DNA from: Pseudidiomarina sp. CB1
GTDB taxonomy: Bacteria; Pseudomonadota; Gammaproteobacteria; Enterobacterales; Alteromonadaceae
Direction: 5' to 3'
NCBI RefSeq assembly: GCF_024752025.1
Contig: NZ_JANTPU010000001.1
Coordinates: 1,882,873-1,946,872, forward strand
DNA length: 64,000 nucleotides
Below the pieces are notes generated by a model. The model made no database searches. It was not told where the DNA came from and saw only the letters and a program-made list of their open reading frames with translations. This document shows, piece by piece, positions 39,830 to 46,420 of the stretch. How positions within the stretch are numbered: the first letter of the stretch is position 1; each line of letters starts with the position of its first letter. Made by a program: the position numbers and the translations under genes.

Positions 39830-40981
39830 TTACTCGTCAGCGTTGCTAATACGAATGAGTTTGCCGTTACGGTCGTCGGTGACAAGGTAGATGGCCCCGT
39901 CAGGACCTTGCTCAATATCACGAATACGCTGTTTGATGAGATCTTCGAACAGTGATTCTTCGTGCATCACGCGGTTACCTTCAAGATCAAGACGCGCCAC
40001 CTTCATGGTTTTTAATGCAGCAACAAGCGCATCACCCTGCCAAGCTGGGAACTCGTCACCGGTGTAGAAGATCATGTTCGAGGTCGCAATTGATGGCAAC
40101 CAGTAATAGTGCGGTTGTACCGTGCCTTCAGCATGAGTTTGGTCACTAATGATGCTGCCATCATAGTCCACACCATAGGTGGCGATCGGCCAACCGTAGT
40201 TCGCGCCAGCTTGTGGAATATTGATCTCATCACCACCTTTCGGACCGTGCTCTACGGTCCACAACTCGCCGCTGTCAGGGTGGATGGCTGCGCCTTGTAC
40301 GTTACGGTGGCCATACGACCAGATCTCATCAAGTGCACCTTCTTTGCCGACAAACGGGTTGTCTTCGGGGACTGTGCCATTTGGCCAAATGCGCACCACT
40401 TTACCGTGGTGGTTATCTAAGGTCTGGGCATCATCCATGGCGGAATAGCGATCGCCTAAGGTAATGAACAGGTAGCCGTCAGGTGAAAAGACTAAACGCG
40501 AACCGAAATGCGCGCCGCTCTTATATTTCGGGGCACCGCGGAAGATCACTTCGACCTCTTGCAAGTTATTACCAATCAACTTGCCGCGGGCAACCGCTGT
40601 GCTGTTGCCTTCACCACCGGCAGGGTCGGCTTCGGAATAACTTAAGTAGACATAGTTGTTGTCATTAAAGTTCGGGTCAATAGCCACGTCGAGTAGACCG
40701 CCTTGGCTTTTATAAACGACATCCGGAACACCGGTAATGGCGTCACTGATCACGCCGTTCATGCCGACACGGCGCAGCGTGCCAGACTTTTCTGTGACCA
40801 AGGCTTCATCACCATTGGGTAAAAAGGCAATGCCCCACGGAAAGCTCAAGCCTTCGGCGATAGTGGTCGCCTCAACTTTATGACGTTCCGTTTGCGCAGT
40901 TTCAGCGCTGGCGCTGCTGGCAAAGACGAGGCTCGCAGTAGCGAGGGCTAAAGCGGCGGGTTTGAACATGCTGTGCAACAT
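39830..40981 (-). CDS. PQQ-dependent sugar dehydrogenase (YliI/Asd type)
   Basis: This 383-residue exported protein is a beta-propeller of the soluble aldose-dehydrogenase family. It opens LSFPWGIAFLPNGDEALVTEKSGTLRRV. HFGSRLVFSPDGYLFITLGDRY carries the conserved catalytic histidine region, and ELWTVEHGPKGGDEINIPQAGANYGWP is the signature near PQQ and calcium. The signal peptide ends in SASA. AAGGAG is seven bases before the ATG. Oxidises sugars in the periplasm with PQQ. Co-transcribed with a TonB receptor. Confidence 0.92.
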   Translation of the reverse strand: MLHSMFKPAALALATASLVFASSASAETAQTERHKVEATTIAEGLSFPWGIAFLPNGDEALVTEKSGTLRRVGMNGVISDAITGVPDVVYKSQGGLLDVAIDPNFNDNNYVYLSYSEADPAGGEGNSTAVARGKLIGNNLQEVEVIFRGAPKYKSGAHFGSRLVFSPDGYLFITLGDRYSAMDDAQTLDNHHGKVVRIWPNGTVPEDNPFVGKEGALDEIWSYGHRNVQGAAIHPDSGELWTVEHGPKGGDEINIPQAGANYGWPIATYGVDYDGSIISDQTHAEGTVQPHYYWLPSIATSNMIFYTGDEFPAWQGDALVAALKTMKVARLDLEGNRVMHEESLFEDLIKQRIRDIEQGPDGAIYLVTDDRNGKLIRISNADE

Positions 40982-41068
40982 TGTGTGCTCCTTAAGTTCT
41001 GTAGCGTACCCATTACTATAGTCAAATTCGTGATTTGGATTGCTTTTTTTATCTGCAATGCGACCGAA

Positions 41069-41983
41069 TTACTGCAAAGTGCGTTCAGGCAACAAGTCGG
41101 CAATGATTTCCGCGAGTTTGCGGAAGGTCTGCCGGCGATTGGTGGTCGAGCGGTAAATCAAACCAATATCGCGAGCCGCTTGCTGTCCTTTAGGTTGCAA
41201 GGCAACAAGGTCAGTGCCATTCAAAATACCGCGGTCAATGGCCATCTGCGGGATAAAGGTCGCGCCGAGCCCAGCGTCAGCCATTTGTACAAGGCTATGT
41301 AGGCTGGTCGCGGTAAACGGGTTAATTTTACTTGAGTCGGCTAATTCACAGGCCGCGACAGCGTGGCCAGTTAAGCAATGCTCCTTCTCAAGTAAAAAAA
41401 TCGACTCGTCGGGTAATTGATCATAGGCCACTGGTTCTTGCAAGTTATCAGCAAGCGACTTATGCATAACGAGTTTGAACGGGTCGCGACCTAGCAAGTA
41501 ACTTTGATTACCCTGAATATCCATGGGTAACGCAAGAATCAGCACATCAAGTTCACCGTTGCGGAGTAACTGCAACAGGTTGGCAGTAGTGTCCTCGCGA
41601 ATATTAAGGTGCAGCTGTGGATGGTGCTGATGTACAAACTTACTCAGTTCACCAAGCAAGAACGGCGCGATGGTAGGAATACAACCTAAACGCAGTGGTC
41701 CTTCCATGGTTTTACCTTGGCTTTGGGCAAAATGGAGTAACTCTTCAGTTTCGGTGAGGATTTTACGCGCTTGCCTGACGACTTCTTCGCCCATGCCAGT
41801 GAACAAGAAGGATTTATGGTCACGTTCAATCAATTGGCAGCCCAATTGCTCTTCTAGGTTTTGAATACCGCTACTAAGCGTTGACTGGCTGACATGACAG
41901 GCCTGTGCCGCTCGATTAAAGTTTTGGTGCTGATGCAGCGCCAGCAAATAGCTCAAGTTTTTTAAGCTCGGTAACTTACTCAT
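41069..41983 (-). CDS. oxyR: Hydrogen peroxide-sensing LysR-type regulator OxyR
   Basis: This 304-residue protein has an N-terminal winged HTH (LPSLKNLSYLLALHQHQNFNRAAQACHVSQSTLSSGIQNLEEQLG) and a LysR effector domain. Two cysteines at residues 203 and 212 (EHCLTGHAVAACELAD) have exactly the eight-residue spacing of the OxyR redox pair (C199-C208 in E. coli). The ATG at 41983 gives the family-typical start. Transcribed divergently from ahpC, its expected target. Confidence 0.95.
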   Translation of the reverse strand: MSKLPSLKNLSYLLALHQHQNFNRAAQACHVSQSTLSSGIQNLEEQLGCQLIERDHKSFLFTGMGEEVVRQARKILTETEELLHFAQSQGKTMEGPLRLGCIPTIAPFLLGELSKFVHQHHPQLHLNIREDTTANLLQLLRNGELDVLILALPMDIQGNQSYLLGRDPFKLVMHKSLADNLQEPVAYDQLPDESIFLLEKEHCLTGHAVAACELADSSKINPFTATSLHSLVQMADAGLGATFIPQMAIDRGILNGTDLVALQPKGQQAARDIGLIYRSTTNRRQTFRKLAEIIADLLPERTLQ

Positions 41984-42018
41984 CGAATCCCCCACGATGT
42001 CGGAACCTATTCTCAAGG

Positions 42019-42046
42019 TTCAATCATATTTTCCGATTACTATAAT
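42019..42046 (+). promoter_or_regulatory. Candidate promoter of ahpC in the oxyR-ahpC gap
   Basis: A consensus TATAAT lies at 42041-42046 and a weak TTCAAT at 42019-42024, 16 bases apart. This would give a leader of about 120 bases before ahpC. An OxyR site is expected here but I cannot assign it by eye. Confidence 0.4.
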
Positions 42047-42172
42047 CCGTTTTATTCGTTTTAACAAATCTACCCTACCCCCTATCATTCTCCCCGTACC
42101 GAGCTGGCGTAACACGAAACGCCACCCGATTTCTTATTGAACACTTAACGCTTAATCAAGGAGTACACCTAT

Positions 42173-42718
42173 ATGTTAACCGTAGGCGATAAATTACCAG
42201 AGTTTTCAGTTGTAGCAGCCAAGCCTGGCTTCAACATGCCAGAAGAAAATGGCGAGAGCGCGTTTGAAACCATCACGAACGACAGCTTTGCAGGCAAGTG
42301 GAAAATCATTTTCTTCTATCCGAAAGATTTCACTTTCGTTTGCCCAACTGAAATCGTTGAGTTCGCGAAATTGAACGAAGAATTTGCTGACCGTGATGCA
42401 GTGGTATTGGGCGGCAGCACCGATAACGAATTCGTTAAGTTGGCATGGCGTCGTGAGCACCCAGACCTGAAAAGCTTGAACCAGTACTCATTCGCTGACA
42501 ATGGTTCATTGGTTGATGGCTTGGGCGTGCGTGACAAAGCAGAGAACGTAGCATTGCGCGCAACTTTCGTAGTTGACCCGCACGGCGTGATTCAGCACGT
42601 GTCGGTGAACAACCTGAACGTCGGTCGTAACCCAGCTGAAATCTTGCGTATCTTGGACGGTTTGCAAACTGACGAACTGTGCCCATGTAACCGCGCAGTC
42701 GGTGGCGACACCCTGTAA
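42173..42718 (+). CDS. ahpC: Peroxiredoxin AhpC, three-cysteine type
   Basis: This 181-residue thiol peroxidase has the peroxidatic Cys57 in FTFVCPTE. Two C-terminal cysteines, Cys170 and Cys172 (DELCPCN), are spaced as in Mycobacterium tuberculosis AhpC (C61, C174, C176). That enzyme is reduced by AhpD rather than AhpF. It reduces peroxides in the cytoplasm. AAGGAG lies eight bases before the ATG. Followed by ahpD after a hairpin pair. Confidence 0.95.
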   Translation: MLTVGDKLPEFSVVAAKPGFNMPEENGESAFETITNDSFAGKWKIIFFYPKDFTFVCPTEIVEFAKLNEEFADRDAVVLGGSTDNEFVKLAWRREHPDLKSLNQYSFADNGSLVDGLGVRDKAENVALRATFVVDPHGVIQHVSVNNLNVGRNPAEILRILDGLQTDELCPCNRAVGGDTL

Positions 42719-42720
42719 GC

Positions 42721-42750
42721 GACATCATTACCCCCACATTTAATGATGTC
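42721..42750 (+). promoter_or_regulatory. Hairpin after ahpC
   Basis: GACATCATTA (42721-42730) and TAATGATGTC (42741-42750) form a perfect ten-base-pair inverted repeat around a ten-base loop, two bases after the ahpC stop. It has no T-run of its own and could protect the upstream mRNA end or bind a protein. Confidence 0.6.
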
Positions 42751-42756
42751 ACTTTG

Positions 42757-42783
42757 AGTGCCGCTTCGGCGGCACTTTTTTTT
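42757..42783 (+). terminator. Strong terminator between ahpC and ahpD
   Basis: The stem GTGCCGC (42758-42764) with GCGGCAC (42769-42775) and a stable TTCG tetraloop is followed by eight T residues. It is a textbook intrinsic terminator placed inside the ahpC-ahpD unit, 13 bases before the ahpD start. It would make ahpD expression lower than ahpC through partial read-through. Confidence 0.9.
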
Positions 42784-42795
42784 ACGGAGGAACTT

Positions 42796-43323
42796 ATGAG
42801 CATTGCAGATTACAAACAAGGCTTGGGCGACCACGGTAAAGACACCAAATTGAACTTGTCGAGCATTTTCGGCAATGTCGATACCTCTGGCATGACCCCA
42901 ACCCAATTTTACGGTACCGCTTTATCACTTGCTTATGCGATTGGTGATGACGCGTTGACGGCTGCAGTTACAGCCGAAGCCGAAGGCAAAATTGAAGAAA
43001 ACGCTGTTGGCGCAGCAAAGCTTGCCGCGACCTTGATGGCGATGAACAACGTTTATTATCGCTTTTTACACCTGAGCAGCGATAAGCAGTTCAGTAAAAT
43101 GCCAGCAGGCCTACGCATGAACGGCATGGCGAATCCTGGTGTTGATAAAGCAGATTTCGAGTTGTACTCACTTGCCGTTTCTGCACTAAACGGCTGTGGT
43201 ATGTGCATTGACTCACACGTAGGCGTCCTGCTTAAGCACGACATCTCTGCGCAAGTGATTCAAAACTCGATCAAAATGGCTGCGGTACTTAACGCTGCAG
43301 CAACAGCGCGCCGAATCGCTTAA
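42796..43323 (+). CDS. ahpD: Alkyl hydroperoxide reductase AhpD
   Basis: This 175-residue all-helical protein has the AhpD catalytic set Glu122, Cys134, Cys137 and His141 (FELYSLAVSALNGCGMCIDSH), with spacing matching M. tuberculosis AhpD (E118, C130, C133, H137). AhpD reduces AhpC and in mycobacteria takes electrons from lipoylated dihydrolipoamide succinyltransferase. The ATG at 42796 has ACGGAGG upstream; a longer open frame start at 42754 lies in the terminator and is rejected. Confidence 0.95.
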   Translation: MSIADYKQGLGDHGKDTKLNLSSIFGNVDTSGMTPTQFYGTALSLAYAIGDDALTAAVTAEAEGKIEENAVGAAKLAATLMAMNNVYYRFLHLSSDKQFSKMPAGLRMNGMANPGVDKADFELYSLAVSALNGCGMCIDSHVGVLLKHDISAQVIQNSIKMAAVLNAAATARRIA

Positions 43324-43411
43324 AAAATATTCGGCTGCAGTCACATGTTTGTCATAGTCGTGCGGTAGATTACCCATCGACTTCCCTGAGATCTGGTTGT
43401 TATACCCTTTC

Positions 43412-43437
43412 GCCCGGCACCGTGCCGGGCTTTTTTT
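43412..43437 (+). terminator. Terminator after ahpD
   Basis: GCCCGGCA pairs with TGCCGGGC (43412-43430) around a tight three-base loop, followed by seven T residues. It closes the ahpCD region about 90 bases after the ahpD stop. Confidence 0.88.
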
Positions 43438-43471
43438 GCCTCGCTGTCCGTTGAAAGCCAAACACGGGTAG

Positions 43472-43490
43472 CCCGTAGTTCTACTACGGG
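43472..43490. repeat. Perfect 8-bp hairpin before the GNAT remnant
   Basis: CCCGTAGT (43472-43479) pairs with ACTACGGG (43483-43490) around TCT. There is no T-run. It is followed by TTAAAC. It could be the edge of a mobile or recombined segment next to a truncated gene. Confidence 0.4.
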
Positions 43491-43499
43491 TTAAACTCT

Positions 43500-43778
43500 C
43501 CCCAAATCGAACGCGCAGGCGGACATATCGGCTTAGGCATTCGCCCTTCTTACCGTGGACAAGGCCTCGGAAAATTTTTGCTTAGTCTCACCCTAGAAAA
43601 AGCGCAACAAATGGGCATTAAAGATATTCATATCCATTGCGAAAAGACAAATCCAGCATCAGCCGCCATGATCATCGCGAATGGCGGAAAACTCCACTCC
43701 GAAATCACCGACGCAGCGCACGAGTCAGTCATTCAACGCTATCGCATCCCACTTGCCCAATCCCTCCTCAGTAACTAA
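43500..43778 (+). pseudogene. GNAT acetyltransferase remnant lacking its N-terminal half
   Basis: The frame from about 43500 to the TAA at 43776 encodes GGHIGLGIRPSYRGQGLGKFLL (GNAT motif A, acetyl-CoA-binding R-x-x-G-x-G/A signature). The C-terminal strands follow, with ANGGKLHSEI and VIQRYRIPL. A normal GNAT of this type has about 70 more N-terminal residues. No start codon lies at a suitable place (a TAG closes the frame at 43476-43478) and no ribosome-binding site precedes it. It is best read as a 5'-truncated gene. Confidence 0.7.
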
Positions 43779-43821
43779 GCTTTTGTTAGCGAACAGCAAA
43801 CATCGAGTTTTAAGGAGTCCT

Positions 43822-45054
43822 ATGCAGATCAATTGCGAACGCCTTAAAGGTAACCTCATCGAACTCTCCAAAATTGGCTACAACGAAGAAGACCGCGGCA
43901 TCTACCGCCCCGGCTACAGTGACGCCGACATGGAAAGCCGACGCTGGCTGCAAGAGAAAGCGAAAGCTGCTGGGTACGAAACTTACATGGATGGCGCAGG
44001 GAACGTGTTTTTTGGTCGTGGCGAGCTCGATAAGCCAGCAGTCCTTATGGGCTCACATATCGACTCAGTCCCTGCGGGCGGTATTTTCGACGGCTCACTT
44101 GGCGTTTTAGCTGCGCTAGAAGTCATGCAGACCCTAGATGAAAACCAAGTGGTGACCGAAACGCCAGTTTGGGGCGTAGCCACAGCTGAAGAAGAAGGTC
44201 GTTTCGGTGGCATGCTTGGCGCCCAAGCGATCTCAGGCAAACTCAACCCTGACTGGATTATGTCTGCCCATGACGCTGACGGTGTGTATTTAAAAGATGC
44301 CATGGCCGCGCAAGGCTTAAATGCGATGGACGCACTTGATGCTGCATGGCGCCCCGAACAACTTAAAGCTTATCTTGAACTGCACATTGAACAAGGCCCA
44401 GTGCTGTTTCAAGAGAACCTGAAAATTGGTGTTGTCGAAGGTATTTCCGGCGTTTTTAAGTGGATTGTGCATTTGAAAGGGAAGGCTGACCATGCGGGCA
44501 CGGCACCTATGGATATGCGCAGCGATGCCTTTATGGGACTTGCTGATTTTGCTCACGAAATTGAGCGTATCATCGCCGAAAACGGTACCGACAAAACGCG
44601 TATCACTGTGGGTAAAGTCGAGCTAAAACCAGGTTACCCACACACGGTACCAGGCGAAGCTATTTTTACCATTGTCGGTCGTGACATGGACGAAGAGGTT
44701 ATGAAAGAAGTCGCCAACGCTTGTCGTAAGGCGTTGTCAGCGATTGCTCGCAAACATCGACTGATGTTTGAGTATGAACAATCGAGTTGGTTAGCCCCTA
44801 AACCCTGCTCGGCAAAACTTACCGATCTCATTGAAGAGCAAGTCAAAGCGCTGGATTACAGTTATTTGCGTATGCCCAGTGGTGCCGGTCACGACACGCA
44901 GTTTTTGTCCGAAATCACCGACGCAGGCCTGATTTTTATCCCCTCAGTCAATGGCGTGAGTCATGCTCCCGATGAGTGGTCGCATTGGCATGATATTGAA
45001 GCGGGTACCAATGTGTTATTGCATTCGGTCTTAGCTAACTTAGCCGAGAACTAA
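43822..45054 (+). CDS. Zn-dependent amidohydrolase of the hydantoinase/carbamoylase (M20) family
   Basis: This 410-residue protein has the metal-site motifs GSHIDSVPAGGIFDGSLG (His and Asp), AEEEGRFG (bridging Glu) and ELHIEQGP. Later come KADHAGTAPMDMRSDA and SGAGHDTQFLS with histidine ligands. This is the N-carbamoyl-L-amino-acid or allantoate/ureidoglycolate amidohydrolase family (AmaB/HyuC/AllC). No neighbouring hydantoinase or allantoinase genes are seen, so the substrate is open. SD TAAGGAG before the ATG at 43822 overrides a longer in-frame start. Confidence 0.9.
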   Translation: MQINCERLKGNLIELSKIGYNEEDRGIYRPGYSDADMESRRWLQEKAKAAGYETYMDGAGNVFFGRGELDKPAVLMGSHIDSVPAGGIFDGSLGVLAALEVMQTLDENQVVTETPVWGVATAEEEGRFGGMLGAQAISGKLNPDWIMSAHDADGVYLKDAMAAQGLNAMDALDAAWRPEQLKAYLELHIEQGPVLFQENLKIGVVEGISGVFKWIVHLKGKADHAGTAPMDMRSDAFMGLADFAHEIERIIAENGTDKTRITVGKVELKPGYPHTVPGEAIFTIVGRDMDEEVMKEVANACRKALSAIARKHRLMFEYEQSSWLAPKPCSAKLTDLIEEQVKALDYSYLRMPSGAGHDTQFLSEITDAGLIFIPSVNGVSHAPDEWSHWHDIEAGTNVLLHSVLANLAEN

Positions 45055-45668
45055 GACTCTAAAAGGCCGTGTTTGGCCGCAAAATGAATGAGCTCAACGG
45101 TGGTGTTTACGTTGAGCTTTTTGAACAACTTACCACGGTGATTCTCGGCGGTTTTCGCAGACATCGCCAACAAGTTCGCAATTTCCTTATTGGAACGACC
45201 AGCAACAACAAGAAAAAACACTTCGCGTTCGCGCCGTGTTAACGCTGCAAGCGGCTGGTGTAACTCCGCACCTGCAGCGTTTTCAGTTAGCGGAAAGCTT
45301 GTCTTGCCGTTAAGGACGGTTTGAATAGTTTCGAGGAGGGTTGTTGTTGGTGCGTCCTTAAATACGTAACCTACCGCTCCAGCATGACGAATTGCGTCGA
45401 TGTACTCGGGCTCGTTGTGCATGCTCAGGGCAATCACCTTACTCTTTGGACGGTGATGCAGAATTTTTTCCAAAGCGACGAAGCCGTTCATTTTGGGCAT
45501 GGAAATATCCATAAGGATAACGTCAGCATCGTGGCGCAAGGCCGCGCTCACCAACGCGACGCCATCATCACATTCGGCGAGGATGTCGAATTGCCCAGTA
45601 GCTTGAAGGGTTGTGGCGATTGCTTGGCGCACCATGACATGGTCGTCGGCCAGTATGAGTCGTATCAA
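45051..45668 (-). CDS. NarL/FixJ-type response regulator
   Basis: This 205-residue protein has an N-terminal receiver (ADDH at 7-10, phospho-acceptor Asp54 in ILMDISMP, Lys in the KDAP loop) and a C-terminal LuxR HTH (LTRREREVFFLVVAGRSNKEIANLLAMSAKTAENHRGKLFKKLNV). Its ATG overlaps the upstream kinase stop by four bases (ATGA), showing translational coupling. It is the last gene of the leftward signalling operon; its targets are unknown. Its stop overlaps the hydrolase gene's end by four bases. Confidence 0.95.
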   Translation of the reverse strand: MIRLILADDHVMVRQAIATTLQATGQFDILAECDDGVALVSAALRHDADVILMDISMPKMNGFVALEKILHHRPKSKVIALSMHNEPEYIDAIRHAGAVGYVFKDAPTTTLLETIQTVLNGKTSFPLTENAAGAELHQPLAALTRREREVFFLVVAGRSNKEIANLLAMSAKTAENHRGKLFKKLNVNTTVELIHFAAKHGLLES

Positions 45669-46420
45669 CGCGCCTCCTCAACAGTTACGTTTTGGTAGGG
45701 GAGCTGGACTTGAATTTCACAGCCTTTGCCCGGAGCCGCGGTCAGTTTGAGCATTGCATCGAACGCTTGTGTGCGATCGTAAATGCTTTGTAGCCCGACG
45801 CCATATGCCGTTTTAGCTGCGTCAAAACCTTGACCATTGTCCCGCAAAAGTAGCAATAACGCGGTTTCAGATTGACTGAAAAAGACCTCAAATTGAGAAG
45901 CTTTTGCATACTTCACGGTATTCACCATTGCTTCTTGGAGTATACGAAAGAAAAACAGCTCCACATCACTCTCGAGTTGATGCGTAACAGTATAGTCAAG
46001 CTGTAAATGGACTCCCGCAGGCGCAAGGAGTTGGCGGCCAAGCCATTGAATACCGGCCTGTAAGCCAAGGTCATGAACCAAGGTCGGATGCAGTAGTCGC
46101 GAAAGTGTGCGAGTGCTCTCAATAGCATGTTTAACATGCTGATAGATGGTCGTAAGGCGTTCGTCAGTAGCAGACAACTGTGAGAGTTGGGTGGCGATGC
46201 CGGTAAGTTGTTGTCCCAAATCGTCGTGTAACTCGCGGGCTAGCCGCGCACGCTCATGCTCCTGTTGCAGCCATAAACGCTTCGCCAGTTGTTGCAACTG
46301 TGCTTGCTCAGCGTCGAGTCGGTGCTGCAGTGATTTTTGTTGTTCCCGCAGCTCTTCGATCGCCGCCAGTAGCTCACTGGAGGTTAAATTTTTCTGTATA
46401 GGCTTTTCGTTGGCTGTCAT
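45665..46420 (-). CDS. NarL-family soluble sensor histidine kinase
   Basis: This 251-residue protein has an N-terminal coiled coil (about 14-60) and a HisKA_3 dimerisation box ELHDDLGQQLTG with His65 as phospho-acceptor. A HATPase_c domain follows (LLLRDNGQGFD and YGVGLQSIYDR). It has no membrane segment, sensor or PAS domain, so its input must come from a partner, plausibly the upstream FHA or Ser/Thr kinase proteins (inference). The start overlaps the 3' end of the Ser/Thr kinase gene by 47 bases. Confidence 0.92.
   Translation of the reverse strand: MTANEKPIQKNLTSSELLAAIEELREQQKSLQHRLDAEQAQLQQLAKRLWLQQEHERARLARELHDDLGQQLTGIATQLSQLSATDERLTTIYQHVKHAIESTRTLSRLLHPTLVHDLGLQAGIQWLGRQLLAPAGVHLQLDYTVTHQLESDVELFFFRILQEAMVNTVKYAKASQFEVFFSQSETALLLLLRDNGQGFDAAKTAYGVGLQSIYDRTQAFDAMLKLTAAPGKGCEIQVQLPYQNVTVEEAR

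Noticed and set aside
43460..43500. Possible integron attC site before the GNAT remnant
   Set aside because: The hairpin is perfect and only 19 bases long, and although GTTAAAC occurs, the matching RYYYAAC core and imperfect long arms of attC are absent.
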